Assembly: GCF_947491795.1 (NCBI RefSeq)
Contig: NZ_CANLKW010000002.1
Coordinates: forward strand, 608,001 to 672,000
Origin: an uncultured Roseobacter sp.
Lineage (GTDB): Bacteria > Pseudomonadota > Alphaproteobacteria > Rhodobacterales > Rhodobacteraceae
Direction: 5' to 3'
Length of the DNA: 64,000 nt
Below, piece by piece: positions 41,054-52,090 of this stretch. The stretch's first letter is position 1; the number at the start of each line of letters is the position of its first letter. Below the pieces are notes generated by a model that saw only the letters and a program-made list of their open reading frames with translations, did not search any database and was not told the origin of the DNA. The translations under genes and the position numbers were made by a program.

Positions 41054-42036
41054 TGATCGGCGGGGCGGGCAGATGGCGCGCTCTGATGCTCTGCGCTGCC
41101 TGTGTTGCGCTGCCGGACGCCGGGCGGTCTTTTGAGCCGGAACTGCCCGTAGGCGCACGGCAAACCGTGGCCCGCGACAGTCAGCTTGACAGTTTTGACG
41201 CCCCCACCGGCCGGTTTGCCAACGGTGTTCTGCCTGCCATTGCGGTGGAGGGGGCCATCACCCGCCAGGCCTGGCGCATCGGCACAGCCGGTCTGACGCC
41301 GTTGCAGGTGATTGTGCCCCTGCGCGAACAGATCGAGGCGGCGGGCTATGAAGTTGTGTTTGAATGTGCCGCTGCCTCCTGCGGAGGGTTCGATTTCCGC
41401 TTTGCGACAGAGGTACTGCCCGGCCCGAATATGTACGTCAATCTGGCGCGGTTCCGCTATCTGACCGCGCTGGACGGCCCGCGCGATGCGCCGCGTCGGG
41501 CCATCGGTGTGCTGGTCAGCGTGACCTCTTCTTCGGCCTATGCACAGATCATTACCGCAGACACCGGCAGAGCCGCCGACGTGCTGGTGCCCGAAGTAGC
41601 CCCGCCGGACCCGCTGCCTGAACCGGTGCAGACCGGGGGCGCACAGTTGCATGAGATGACCAGCGAAGGCCTGCTGGCGCGTGGATTCACTGTGCTCGGC
41701 GATCTGATATTCGAGACCGGTTCAACCGATCTGGGCCCGGGCAGCTATGCGTCTTTGCAGCAACTGGCGGAGATTCTGACCGAACGTCCGGATCTGCGCA
41801 TCGCGCTGGTGGGGCATACGGATACGGTTGGCGGGCTGGAGCCGAACATTGCGGTGTCGCGCGCCCGCGCCCGCTCGGTGCGGCAGCGGCTGATCAGTGA
41901 ATACGGCATTGCAGCGGCGCGGCTGGATGCCGAAGGCATGGGGTATCTGGCGCCCGTTGCCTCGAACCTGACCGAAGAGGGCCGCCGGGCGAACCGGCGG
42001 GTAGAGGCCGTTGTTCTGGAAGCGGAACAAAGATAA
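41050..42036 (+). CDS. OmpA-family peptidoglycan-binding protein
   Basis: A 328-residue exported protein. Signal peptide at about residues 8-27 (WRALMLCAACVALPDAGRS). A unique middle domain of about 170 residues (contains FECAAASCGGFDFRF) is followed by a C-terminal OmpA domain (about 215-320) with GDLIFETGSTDLGPGSYASLQQLAEIL, VGHTDTVGG, NIAVSRARARSVRQRL and RRANRRVEAVV. The OmpA domain binds diaminopimelate in peptidoglycan. Last of the four-gene operon. Confidence 0.9.
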   Translation: MMIGGAGRWRALMLCAACVALPDAGRSFEPELPVGARQTVARDSQLDSFDAPTGRFANGVLPAIAVEGAITRQAWRIGTAGLTPLQVIVPLREQIEAAGYEVVFECAAASCGGFDFRFATEVLPGPNMYVNLARFRYLTALDGPRDAPRRAIGVLVSVTSSSAYAQIITADTGRAADVLVPEVAPPDPLPEPVQTGGAQLHEMTSEGLLARGFTVLGDLIFETGSTDLGPGSYASLQQLAEILTERPDLRIALVGHTDTVGGLEPNIAVSRARARSVRQRLISEYGIAAARLDAEGMGYLAPVASNLTEEGRRANRRVEAVVLEAEQR

Positions 42037-42091
42037 CCCCCGGATACCAGGGGCACCCGAGGGTCTGAACGTCACGGGACGGTGACGGTAT

Positions 42092-42997
42092 TTACCAGTC
42101 GGAGGGACCCTTTTCAGCAAAGGAATGGACCAGAAAATCAATGAACGCGCGCACTTTGGGCTGCGTGAAACGACCCGGCGGGTAGACCGCATAGATGCCC
42201 TGCATCTCCATCGGCAAATCAGGGATTGCATCCTCGACCAGGCCTTTTTCCATGGCATCGGCATAGAGAAAACTGGGCAGATAAGCGATGCCAAGTCCGG
42301 AGATGGCCGCGTTGAGAAGCGACTGGCCGTCATTGACGCTGAGCCAGCCTGCGGTGCGGACCTGACGTTTCTCACCCGAAGGAGCCGTCAGTTTCCAGAC
42401 GTTGCCGGAGGATTGGTTGGAATAGTGCAGCAGCTTGTGATCATTCAGATCGTCGATCTTTTCGGGCCGTCCGTACTTTTCAAAATACTCCGGGCTGGCG
42501 ATCATGCGTTTGGTTGTTTCGGTCAGTTTGCGGGCGCGCAGGGTGCTGTCTTCCAGCTCACCAATGCGCACGGCCATGTCAAAGCCCTCTGAAATCAGCT
42601 CAACATAGCGGTTGTTGAGCACCATATTCACGGTGATATCCGGAAAATCGGACAGAAATTCACTGAGGACAGGGGAGAGGTGGTTTACCCCGAAATCCGT
42701 TGCAACAGAGATGCGCAGCAGGCCCGAGGGTGCACTTTGCATCGAGGTGACGAGCGCATCCGCCTCGCCTGCGTCATTGAGAACGCGGCGGGCACGGTCA
42801 TAATAGGCCAGTCCGATCTCTGTCGGGCTGACGCGCCGGGTTGTCCGGTTCAGCAGCCGTGCGCCGAGGCGCGCTTCGAGCGAGGACACATGCTTGGAGA
42901 CGGCGGATTTCGAAATCCCCATCTTTTTGGCCGCATCTGTAAAGCCGCCCTGGTCCACGACCGTTGCGAATGCTTCCATTTCTGTGAGGCGGTCCAT
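42092..42997 (-). CDS. LysR-family transcriptional regulator (CrgA-type)
   Basis: A 301-residue LysR protein. The helix-turn-helix lies in residues 1-60: MDRLTEMEAFATVVDQGGFTDAAKKMGISKSAVSKHVSSLEARLGARLLNRTTRRVSPTE. The co-inducer domain has GLLRISVATDFGVNHL and GFDMAVRIGELEDSTLRARKL, typical of the CrgA/DsdC-like branch. It stands alone with a 295-base upstream region and no obvious partner; the target is unknown. The ATG at 42997 is preferred over the upstream open frame because the family always begins at this Met. Confidence 0.93.
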   Translation of the reverse strand: MDRLTEMEAFATVVDQGGFTDAAKKMGISKSAVSKHVSSLEARLGARLLNRTTRRVSPTEIGLAYYDRARRVLNDAGEADALVTSMQSAPSGLLRISVATDFGVNHLSPVLSEFLSDFPDITVNMVLNNRYVELISEGFDMAVRIGELEDSTLRARKLTETTKRMIASPEYFEKYGRPEKIDDLNDHKLLHYSNQSSGNVWKLTAPSGEKRQVRTAGWLSVNDGQSLLNAAISGLGIAYLPSFLYADAMEKGLVEDAIPDLPMEMQGIYAVYPPGRFTQPKVRAFIDFLVHSFAEKGPSDW

Positions 42998-43292
42998 TAC
43001 CGTTCCTTCCATCTCTGAGTTGAGCACTTGTCTGACGCTCAAATCAGGCAGGAACGGGGCGCATCTGGGACAGTATCGGGGTTTTTGCATGGATCGTTCT
43101 GCGGCTGGAAACGCTGAAAGATGCCGTAAACCATGCGCAGACGTCGATGTAAGGTGCTGAAAACAGGACGCTATTCAGCGCTTTTACCATGTGTTAACGC
43201 CCGAGGCGTTTGTTTACACTTAAGGCAAAATTGACTAAATTGTGCGCGATTGTGGCGAAATCGGAACGAATTTCACCACAGCCGACCGCGTC
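42998..43292. other. LysR upstream region, no gene seen
   Basis: Nearly 300 bases between the LysR start and the fadH stop. It is AT-richer towards 43200-43240. No T-N11-A LysR box with clear dyad symmetry, no hairpin terminator for fadH and no small gene stood out. Confidence 0.5.
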
Positions 43293-45362
<2,070 letters not shown>

Positions 45363-45416
45363 TCACATATGCGGTGTCACGTCGAACGCCGCGTCACGCG
45401 CGAGGGAGAACATCAA

Positions 45417-45875
45417 ATGATCCACCTGGCAACTGCAGCAGATGCTCCCGCGCTGGCGCAGGTCTTTTTCCGTGCGGTGCGTGAAGGCGACAGCCCCTAC
45501 ACAGAGGCCGAGCGGCAGGCCTGGATGCCGCACCCGCCCGACCCGGACCGCTGGGCGGCGCGGTTGGGCGCGCTGGATTGTGTTCTGTTCCGCGATGGGA
45601 ATGAGGCAGTGGGCTTCATGACGACCGAACCGGGCGGATATATTGATCTGGCGTTTATCCTGCCCGCGCACAGGGGCCGCGGTGTGTTCCGCGCGCTGTA
45701 TTCAGAAATCGAGGCGCGGGCCCGGCGGGCTGGTGAGGCGCGCCTCTGGACACATGCAAGCCTTATGGCGCAACCGGCCTTTCAGGCTGTGGGCTTTCAC
45801 GTTATCCAGCACGAGACGGTTGAGCGCGCAGGCCAGCACCTGCGCCGCGCGGAAATGGAGAAAGGTCTGGCATGA
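45417..45875 (+). CDS. GNAT family N-acetyltransferase, coupled to rppH
   Basis: A 152-residue GNAT protein. Acetyl-CoA binding pattern: [32 protein letters not shown], with HRGRGV as the Q/RxxGxG loop, then [31 protein letters not shown] precedes the ATG at 45417. Substrate unknown. Overlaps rppH by four bases. Confidence 0.87.
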   Translation: MIHLATAADAPALAQVFFRAVREGDSPYTEAERQAWMPHPPDPDRWAARLGALDCVLFRDGNEAVGFMTTEPGGYIDLAFILPAHRGRGVFRALYSEIEARARRAGEARLWTHASLMAQPAFQAVGFHVIQHETVERAGQHLRRAEMEKGLA

Positions 45876-46354
45876 GCCCTGAAGAGATCGAAAAACTGCC
45901 CTATCGCCCCTGCGTGGGTGTCATGCTGATGAACGCCGGCGGCGAGGTTTTCGTGGGCCAGCGCATCGACAGCAAGGTTGCGGCCTGGCAGATGCCCCAG
46001 GGCGGAATAGATGCGGGCGAAGAGGCACAGACCGCAGCACTGCGCGAACTGACCGAAGAGACGGGTGTGACAGCCGATAAGGTGACCGTTGTGGCCGAAA
46101 GCCCGCGCTGGCTGCCCTATGAGCTGCCACACGACCTGGTGCCCAAGCTGTGGAAAGGCCGGTTTCGCGGCCAGCAGCAAAAGTGGTTTCTGATGCGGTT
46201 TCACGGTTCGGACAGTGACATCCGGATCGAACAGGAACACCAGGAATTTGCTGAATGGCGCTGGCTGCCGGTTAACGATCTGGTGGACAATATCGTGCCG
46301 TTCAAACGCGACGTCTATGCCGCCGTGCTGAAGGATTTTCGCGGCTATTTCTGA
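45872..46354 (+). CDS. rppH: RNA pyrophosphohydrolase RppH
   Basis: A 160-residue Nudix hydrolase of the RppH/NudH group. Nudix box: [22 protein letters not shown]; start of domain [13 protein letters not shown] with [17 protein letters not shown], which is the RppH/IalA signature. It removes pyrophosphate from 5'-triphosphate mRNAs to start decay. Its last ten bases overlap the convergent GNAT gene. Confidence 0.94.
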   Translation: MSPEEIEKLPYRPCVGVMLMNAGGEVFVGQRIDSKVAAWQMPQGGIDAGEEAQTAALRELTEETGVTADKVTVVAESPRWLPYELPHDLVPKLWKGRFRGQQQKWFLMRFHGSDSDIRIEQEHQEFAEWRWLPVNDLVDNIVPFKRDVYAAVLKDFRGYF

Positions 46355-46947
46355 GCGCGGAAGATCGGCACATTGGGTCCGTGGTCTTCGGGCAGCACAC
46401 CGATGACGCGCGGGTCATCGTCAATCTCGACCTGCTGGCGGTACGGTGTGAAACCACTGCGACGGTAAAACGCCAGGGCCTGCGGGCTGTCGATGGTACA
46501 GGTGTGCACATGAAACCGGCTGATCGGTTTCGCCCAGGCGCGCGCAATTGCCTCGTTCATCAGATACCGGCCTGACCCTGTCCCGATCAGCGCGGCGGTC
46601 AGCCCGAAATAGGCCAGTTCGCATTCGCCGGGGACGCGGAAATCGAGCTCCAGCAGGGCTTCATCCCGCCCGTCACGGCGCAGGGTGAATACTTCGACGC
46701 CCGGATCGCCGAGAATCTCCGTCAGCTCTGCGTCGCTCTTGCGCAGGCGTCCATACCAGAGCCAGTCCTGCGAGCCGACCCGCCGGAAAATATCGCGGTA
46801 CCAGTCGGGGTCCGGGGTGACGGGGTGAAAACCGATCCCGTCCGGCAGGGAAACAGGCCGGACAGCGGCGGGGGCGTGCATTTCCAGATGTGTGACGATC
46901 ATCGCCACCTTGCCAGGTGGGACGTCATGAAAACCGTCTGCGATCAT
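46345..46947 (-). CDS. GNAT family N-acetyltransferase after adenosine kinase
   Basis: A 200-residue GNAT protein: [39 protein letters not shown] contains the acetyl-CoA loop, followed by [29 protein letters not shown]. The C-terminal DPRVIG block recurs in this alphaproteobacterial group. ATG at 46947; an internal ATG at 46902 has a slightly better ribosome-binding site. Last gene of the nth-adenosine kinase-GNAT unit, two bases after the kinase stop. Confidence 0.85.
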   Translation of the reverse strand: MIADGFHDVPPGKVAMIVTHLEMHAPAAVRPVSLPDGIGFHPVTPDPDWYRDIFRRVGSQDWLWYGRLRKSDAELTEILGDPGVEVFTLRRDGRDEALLELDFRVPGECELAYFGLTAALIGTGSGRYLMNEAIARAWAKPISRFHVHTCTIDSPQALAFYRRSGFTPYRQQVEIDDDPRVIGVLPEDHGPNVPIFRAQK

Positions 46948-46949
46948 GC

Positions 46950-47939
46950 TCAGACGAGACCCTCTGCGCGGAAAACTTCCATCATGTCCTTTTGCGGACG
47001 CGGGCCGATATGGCTGATCACCTCTGCCGCGCAGGCATTGCCCATGCGCGCGCAGGTTTCGATGTCGCGCGAGGTGGCCACGCCGTACAGGAACCCGGCA
47101 GCAAACTGGTCGCCCGCGCCCGTGGCATCCACAGGGGTGACTTCCTGAACGGGCACATCGGTGCGTGCGCCGCCGGCAATCACAGACACACCGTCACCTG
47201 AGCGGGTGCATACAACCATCGGGCAGATCGCGGCGGTTTTCTGCAGTGCGAGGTCCAGATCGTCGGTTTCAAACAGTGATTTGATTTCGTGCTCATTGCC
47301 GATCACGTAATCAAGATCGTTCTCAATCAGCGAAAGGAAATCGGCGCGGTGGCGTTCGACGCAGAAGGGATCGGAAATGGCGATACCCGCAATGCCATTG
47401 CCTGCTTTGGTCGCGCGGGCGGCTTCGCGGAAGGCTGTTTTGCCCGCGTCATGGTCAAAGAGGTAGCCCTCCAGGAACATGATCTGCGTGTTGCCGGAAA
47501 CCTCGACCGGGACGTCATCAGAGGTCAGCCCGGTTGAAATACCCAGATAGGTGTTGAGCGACCGCTCCCCGTCGGGCGTGACAAAGATCATGCAGCGCGA
47601 CGTGGGTGTTTCGCCGTCCACCACCGGCGGGTTGACGAAATCGATGCCATTGTCCGTCATCGCGCTGGCGTAGAATTTCCCCAGCGCGTCGTCGCGGACC
47701 CGGCCGATGAATGCGGTCTGCAGGCCCAGAGCACCGACGCCTGCAACCGTATTCGCAACTGCGCCGCCAGGCGTCTGCAAACGGTCAGACATAGAACCAT
47801 AAAGCGCCTCGGAGCGGTCCCGCTCGACCAGTTGCATGATCCCCTTCTCGATCCCCATATGGTCCAGAAAGCTGTCATCGGCATGGCTGATCACATCGAC
47901 GACCGCGTTACCGATCCCGACAAGTTTGTACTGTTTCAT
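46950..47939 (-). CDS. Adenosine kinase (PfkB family)
   Basis: A 329-residue ribokinase-fold enzyme. Start YKLVGIGNAVVDVISHADD and the PGGAVANTVAGVGALGL block are typical of the alphaproteobacterial adenosine kinase group. The PfkB C-terminal signature with catalytic Asp is VDATGAGDQFAAGFLYG. It phosphorylates adenosine (or a related nucleoside/sugar) for salvage in the cytoplasm. Its start overlaps the nth stop by four bases. Confidence 0.88.
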   Translation of the reverse strand: MKQYKLVGIGNAVVDVISHADDSFLDHMGIEKGIMQLVERDRSEALYGSMSDRLQTPGGAVANTVAGVGALGLQTAFIGRVRDDALGKFYASAMTDNGIDFVNPPVVDGETPTSRCMIFVTPDGERSLNTYLGISTGLTSDDVPVEVSGNTQIMFLEGYLFDHDAGKTAFREAARATKAGNGIAGIAISDPFCVERHRADFLSLIENDLDYVIGNEHEIKSLFETDDLDLALQKTAAICPMVVCTRSGDGVSVIAGGARTDVPVQEVTPVDATGAGDQFAAGFLYGVATSRDIETCARMGNACAAEVISHIGPRPQKDMMEVFRAEGLV

Positions 47940-48580
47940 TGGGTTTTGTCCTCAAAAGAGCAGAGATCGCGGATGATACAGGTCGGGCATTGCGGCTTGC
48001 GCGCCTTGCAATGGTAGCGCCCGTGCAAAATCATCCAGTGGTGGGCGTGCAGCTGAAAATCAGCAGGAATGTTGTCTTCGATGGCGCGCTCGACGGCTTC
48101 GACCGTTTTGCCGGGTGCAATACCGGACCGGTTGCCGAGGCGGAAGATATGCGTGTCGACGGCCTGGGCCGGTTGTTGCCACCACATGTTCAGCACCACA
48201 TTCGCCGTTTTGCGCCCGACGCCGGGCAGCCCCTGGAGTGCTGCACGGCTGTTGGGCACTTCGCCGCCGTAGTCATCCACAAGGATCTGGCTGAGCTTCA
48301 TGACGTTTTTGGCTTTCTGCCTGAAGAGCCCGATTGTTTTGATATGTTCGGTCAGGCTCTCGAGCCCCAGATCCAGCATTTTCTGCGGCGTATCGGCGAT
48401 CTGGAACAGGTGGCGCGTTGCCTTGTTCACGCCCGCGTCTGTGGCCTGAGCGCTGAGGGCAACCGCAACCACCAGCGTATAGACATTCACATGCTCCAGC
48501 TCGCCCTTTGGCGCCGGATCAGCCTCGTGAAAGCGGGTGAAAATCTCGCGGATCGTATGATAGCCGAGCTGTTTTGCCAT
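47936..48580 (-). CDS. nth: Endonuclease III (DNA glycosylase/AP lyase)
   Basis: A 214-residue Nth protein. Helix-hairpin-helix LQGLPGVGRKTANVVLN carries the catalytic Lys; the Asp in VDTHIFRLGNR follows. The C-terminal [4Fe-4S] cluster CKARKPQCPTCIIRDLC shows the exact C-x6-C-x2-C-x5-C spacing. It excises oxidised pyrimidines and nicks abasic sites in base excision repair. First gene of a three-gene unit. Confidence 0.96.
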   Translation of the reverse strand: MAKQLGYHTIREIFTRFHEADPAPKGELEHVNVYTLVVAVALSAQATDAGVNKATRHLFQIADTPQKMLDLGLESLTEHIKTIGLFRQKAKNVMKLSQILVDDYGGEVPNSRAALQGLPGVGRKTANVVLNMWWQQPAQAVDTHIFRLGNRSGIAPGKTVEAVERAIEDNIPADFQLHAHHWMILHGRYHCKARKPQCPTCIIRDLCSFEDKTQ

Positions 48581-48730
48581 AGCATCGGGTTATGCGGGGA
48601 TTTGGCCCCCGGGGCAAGCCGTTGGGGGCGGCGATTTTTTACAATGCAGGTGATTTCCTGGCGCGGTTGCCAGGATGTTGTTTACCCTCGCCTGTCAGGC
48701 TGCGCGGAACTCAATCCCTGCGGAATCACC

Positions 48731-49720
48731 ATGCCTGTCCTGAAACGTCCCGGCTATGCGCCGGATGCCCTGATCACTGACCCCGATGCGGGCACGCTGA
48801 CCCTGAAAGCGGATTTCAATACCGGCACGGACCATATTCTTTTCAGCCTTCCGGAAAATGCCGCAACTGGCACAGATGCTGCAGGTTTTGCAGATGGCGC
48901 AGAGGCTTTCGCGGGCGCGACCTTGTCCGCGCCCTGTGCTGTGGTGCTGGCGCCGGATGGCGCCCGCATCACAGTAGAGCGCGTCGCGGCGGACGGTGTG
49001 GTGGCGGGGTTTGTCACGTCCCAGCCGCTGGCTCCCGGTGTTGCCTGTGCTGTAGCCGAGGTTGTGGATATTTCTGCCGTTCCGCTCTGCGGGCCGGAGG
49101 CGACGGGTCTGTGCTCATTTGGACCAGGCACGATGATCCGCACCGAGGATGGCGAAATTCCGGTGGAATGGCTGGAAACCAGCGACCGGGTTCTCACAAA
49201 AGACAACGGCTATCAGCCTGTGATGTGGATCGGCAGGACACGTCGTGATCCGGGGTTTTTCGCCCGTAACCCGGACTGTGCACCCCTCAGGATTGCCACC
49301 GGTACGATCGCAGCGGGTGTTCCGACGCACGACCTGACCGTGACGCGGGACCACCCTCTGCTGATGACCATGGGTGCATCTGATCCGGCGGCAGGCTCAG
49401 AAGTACTGGCCCTGGCGGCTGCCTGGGCTGACAGTGCGCGTGCGACGCCCCTGCGCCCGGGGCGCAGCTTTACCCTGACCAGTATTCTGTGCGCCGATCA
49501 CCAGATCATCATGGCAGAGGGCGCCTGGGTCGGCTCGATGTTTGCGCATCCGGCGGCAATGGAACAGCTGAGCCCTTCGGCCAGAGAGGCCATCGTGTAC
49601 CGCCTGGGCACAGACCTGCACGGACACCGCCTGGTGCGCCCCATTGTGCCCCGTGCGCGTGCTGCAGATCTGATCCGGGTCCGGGCCGGGGGCGGCGAAA
49701 CGCAGGGGCGCCGCGTGTAA
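48731..49720 (+). CDS. Hint-domain (Hedgehog/intein-type) protein
   Basis: A 329-residue protein. Residues 1-120 show no known motif. The Hint core starts near residue 127: GLCSFGPGTMIRTEDGEIPVEWLETSDRVLTKDNGYQPVMWIGRTRR, then TRDHPLLM (conserved His of block B) and DHQIIMAEG. The usual nucleophile is Cys in a CFxPGT motif; here the order is Cys128-Ser129-Phe130, so Ser sits at the nucleophile position and Cys one residue before. Such proteins are common in Rhodobacteraceae and may self-process or be secreted; the function is unproved. No signal peptide is evident. Confidence 0.85.
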   Translation: MPVLKRPGYAPDALITDPDAGTLTLKADFNTGTDHILFSLPENAATGTDAAGFADGAEAFAGATLSAPCAVVLAPDGARITVERVAADGVVAGFVTSQPLAPGVACAVAEVVDISAVPLCGPEATGLCSFGPGTMIRTEDGEIPVEWLETSDRVLTKDNGYQPVMWIGRTRRDPGFFARNPDCAPLRIATGTIAAGVPTHDLTVTRDHPLLMTMGASDPAAGSEVLALAAAWADSARATPLRPGRSFTLTSILCADHQIIMAEGAWVGSMFAHPAAMEQLSPSAREAIVYRLGTDLHGHRLVRPIVPRARAADLIRVRAGGGETQGRRV

Positions 49721-49771
49721 AAGCGCAGGTTTCGGGTCGAACATGGTCGCGACGCTGTCTATTCTGAGGGC

Positions 49772-50638
49772 ATGACAAAGCATACTCACATCCCGGACGA
49801 CACCGAATCCGCCTATCACTACCAGGTGATCCGGCGGGCTATCGACATGATAGACAGTGCCGAAACGCCCGCCTCGCTTGAGGAAATCGCAGCAGATATG
49901 GGCATGAGCCCGGCGCATTTTCAGCGGGTGTTTTCACGGTGGGTCGGTGTTTCCCCCAAAAGGTATCAGCAGTATCTGACGCTGGGCCATGCCAAGACCC
50001 TTCTTTCGGAACGGTTCACAACGCTGGAGGTTTCACAGTCTGTGGGGCTGTCCGGATCAGGCAGGCTGCATGATCTTTTTGTGCGCTGGGAAGCAATGAG
50101 CCCGGGGGATTTCGCCCGCAGGGGCGCGGGACTGACCATTTACTGGGGCTGGTTTGAGAGCCCCTTTGGACCGGCCATTGTGATGGGCACGGACAAAGGG
50201 ATCTGCGGCGTTGGCTTTGCCGCCGAAATGGGTGCCGAAGCGGCGTTTGAGGATCTGGTGTCACGCTGGCCACTGGCTGAATTCACCGAAGACCCGGTCA
50301 TGCTGCGCCCCTGGGTGCTGCAGGCCTTTGGCGCGGGTGACGGGACACTCGATACCGCGCCGCTTTTTCTGATCGGTGCGCCCTTTCAGATCAAAGTGTG
50401 GGAAGCCTTGCTGAGCATCCCCTCGGGACAGGTCACGACCTACTCGGAAATTGCCCGCTCTGTCGGTTCGCCGCGCGCGGTCCGTGCGGTGGGCACGGCT
50501 GTCGGGCGCAATCCGATCAGCTGGCTGATCCCCTGTCACAGGGCGCTGCGCAAATCGGGGGGCCTTGGGGGGTATCACTGGGGTCTGCCCATGAAACGGG
50601 CCATGCTGGCCTGGGAAACTGTCGGCGCGGAACACTGA
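49772..50638 (+). CDS. Ada-like fusion: AraC-type DNA-binding domain plus methylated-DNA-protein cysteine methyltransferase
   Basis: A 288-residue fusion. Residues 18-116 are an AraC-type helix-turn-helix domain (SLEEIAADMGMSPAHFQRVFSRWVGVSPKRYQQYL). Residues 120-285 are an O6-alkylguanine methyltransferase with FQIKVWEALLSIPSGQVTTYSEIA (recognition helix) and active Cys255 in NPISWLIPCHRALRKSGGLGGYHWG. The N-terminal zinc/phosphotriester domain of E. coli Ada is missing, so methyl-phosphotriester sensing is not expected. It repairs O6-methylguanine and may regulate itself. Followed by a terminator. Confidence 0.92.
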   Translation: MTKHTHIPDDTESAYHYQVIRRAIDMIDSAETPASLEEIAADMGMSPAHFQRVFSRWVGVSPKRYQQYLTLGHAKTLLSERFTTLEVSQSVGLSGSGRLHDLFVRWEAMSPGDFARRGAGLTIYWGWFESPFGPAIVMGTDKGICGVGFAAEMGAEAAFEDLVSRWPLAEFTEDPVMLRPWVLQAFGAGDGTLDTAPLFLIGAPFQIKVWEALLSIPSGQVTTYSEIARSVGSPRAVRAVGTAVGRNPISWLIPCHRALRKSGGLGGYHWGLPMKRAMLAWETVGAEH

Positions 50639-50646
50639 GAAGTGAT

Positions 50647-50674
50647 ACCGGCAGGTTTCTGCCTGGTGTTTTTT
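50647..50674 (+). terminator. Terminator after the Ada-like gene
   Basis: ACCGGCAG (50647-50654) pairs with CTGCCTGGT (50659-50667) with one bulged base, followed by GTTTTTT at 50668-50674. Nine bases after the stop codon. Confidence 0.8.
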
Positions 50675-50679
50675 CCCCT

Positions 50680-50711
50680 TTGTTTGCAGCGGAACTGGGC
50701 CCATATATAGT
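50680..50711 (+). promoter_or_regulatory. Candidate sigma-70 promoter of the OmpA-like lipoprotein gene
   Basis: TTGTTT (50680-50685) and TATATA (50704-50709) are spaced 18 bases apart, in a locally AT-rich stretch about 60 bases upstream of the start codon and right after the previous terminator. Confidence 0.5.
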
Positions 50712-50770
50712 GCGTTCCTACAATGACGCCCTGCCCGAACGGGGCCGCAACCACTGAAGGCAGTACGAAT

Positions 50771-51436
50771 ATGACACGTTTAAAAACCCCTGCAGCGCTC
50801 GCATTCGCGGGCATTTTCGCTCTGGCAGCCTGTACAGAAACCGGGCAGATCGGCGCAAATTCCAACAACCCCAAAACCCAGCAGGGCGCTCTGATCGGCG
50901 CCGGTGCGGGCGCGCTTCTGGGCGCGCTGAGCAAGGGCGATGGCAACCGTGGCGACGGCGCGCTCGTCGGTGCTGTGATCGGCACCGCAATTGGCGCAGG
51001 CATCGGCTATTCGCTCGACAAACAGGAAGCGGACCTGCGCAACGATCTGGGCAACGACGATGTAACAATCGTGAACACAGGCGACCGTCTGATTGTCAGC
51101 CTGCCCCAGGACATCCTGTTTGCCACCGACAGTTTCGCGGTACGCCCTGACCTGCAGAATGATCTGCGCGCCGTGGCCGGAAACCTGCAGGAATATCCCC
51201 AGTCGACCATTCAGGTCATCGGCCATACCGACAGTGACGGCGATGCGGCTTATAATCAGCAACTCTCTGAGCGCCGCGCAAGTGCGGTGGCTTCTGTGCT
51301 GCTGAATGCCGGGGTGTCGCCCCAGCGCGTGCGCACTTTCGGGCGCGGAGAAACACAGCCTGTGGCCAGCAATCTGAACGCCACCGGCAAGGCGCAGAAC
51401 CGCCGGGTCGAGATTGTCATCCTGCCCAACGCCTGA
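50771..51436 (+). CDS. OmpA-family lipoprotein with glycine-zipper segment (YiaD-like)
   Basis: A 221-residue lipoprotein. Lipobox LAAC at about residues 18-21 after the hydrophobic LAFAGIFALAAC. A glycine-zipper stretch (GALIGAGAGALLGALSKGDGNRGDGALVGAVIGTAIGAGIGY, about residues 38-78) precedes an OmpA domain with LPQDILFATDSFAVRPDLQNDLRAVA, VIGHTDSDGDAAYNQQLSERRASAVASVL and NRRVEIVILPN. The layout equals E. coli YiaD. It probably sits in the outer membrane and binds peptidoglycan. Followed by a terminator. Confidence 0.92.
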   Translation: MTRLKTPAALAFAGIFALAACTETGQIGANSNNPKTQQGALIGAGAGALLGALSKGDGNRGDGALVGAVIGTAIGAGIGYSLDKQEADLRNDLGNDDVTIVNTGDRLIVSLPQDILFATDSFAVRPDLQNDLRAVAGNLQEYPQSTIQVIGHTDSDGDAAYNQQLSERRASAVASVLLNAGVSPQRVRTFGRGETQPVASNLNATGKAQNRRVEIVILPNA

Positions 51437-51462
51437 TCTGCGGCATATACACTGAACAGCAA

Positions 51463-51497
51463 AGGCCATGCCCATCAGGGCGTGGCCTCTTGTCTTT
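51463..51497 (+). terminator. Terminator after the OmpA-like lipoprotein
   Basis: GGCCATGCCC (51464-51473) pairs with GGGCGTGGCC (51478-51487), one G-U pair, loop ATCA, then TCTTGTCTTT. Confidence 0.8.
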
Positions 51498-51547
51498 GAG
51501 CGGCCCCGCCCCACACTTACCCGCAACAGAAATAACGGGTGAGTGAA

Positions 51548-52090
51548 ATGGCCGAGATAAACCTGCTGGGACTTTCCGGATCGCTGCGCAGCGGCTCCAC
51601 AAATACAAAACTGCTGGTCGAAGCCGCGCGGCTTTTCGGCCCATGCAAGTATGAAACTGCAGATATCCGCTTTCCGCTCTTTGACGGGGATGAGGAAGCA
51701 GCAACGGGCGTGCCCGCAGCGGTGCAAAAGGTGTCGGATCAGATCGCAGCTGCGGATGGGGTGATCATTTCGACACCGGAGTATAACAAAGGGCCCTCCG
51801 GCGCGCTCAAAAACGCGCTCGACTGGATCAGCCGGACACAGGGCAGCCCCTGGGCCGGAAAACCCGTGGCAGTCATGTCCGCGGCGGCAGGGCGGGCTGG
51901 TGGTGAACGCGCGCAGATGGTGCTGCGCGGTTTTATGGTGCCCTTCCGTCCACGGATTTTGCAGGGGCCGGAGATCCACCTGGCCCGGTGTTCTGATCAG
52001 TTCGACAACGATGGCAGACTGACCAGCGAGATGTACATCCGCGACCTGACAGCGCTGATGAAGTCCCTGGCGGATGAGATCGCGCGCTAG
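51548..52090 (+). CDS. NADPH-dependent FMN reductase
   Basis: A 180-residue flavodoxin-fold reductase. FMN phosphate loop LLGLSGSLRSGSTNTKLL (6-23) and the flavin-contact STPEYNKGPSGALKNALDWISR (78-99) are the family signatures. It reduces FMN or quinones/chromate using NADPH. ATG at 51548 with GGTGAG upstream; a GTG three codons earlier is less likely. The last four bases overlap the convergent VOC gene. Confidence 0.9.
   Translation: MAEINLLGLSGSLRSGSTNTKLLVEAARLFGPCKYETADIRFPLFDGDEEAATGVPAAVQKVSDQIAAADGVIISTPEYNKGPSGALKNALDWISRTQGSPWAGKPVAVMSAAAGRAGGERAQMVLRGFMVPFRPRILQGPEIHLARCSDQFDNDGRLTSEMYIRDLTALMKSLADEIAR

Noticed and set aside
47939..48730. A long plus-strand extension upstream of the Hint gene, opposite nth
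   Set aside because: The extension is antisense to Nth, which has all catalytic and cluster residues; the Hint protein starts at the ATG at 48731.
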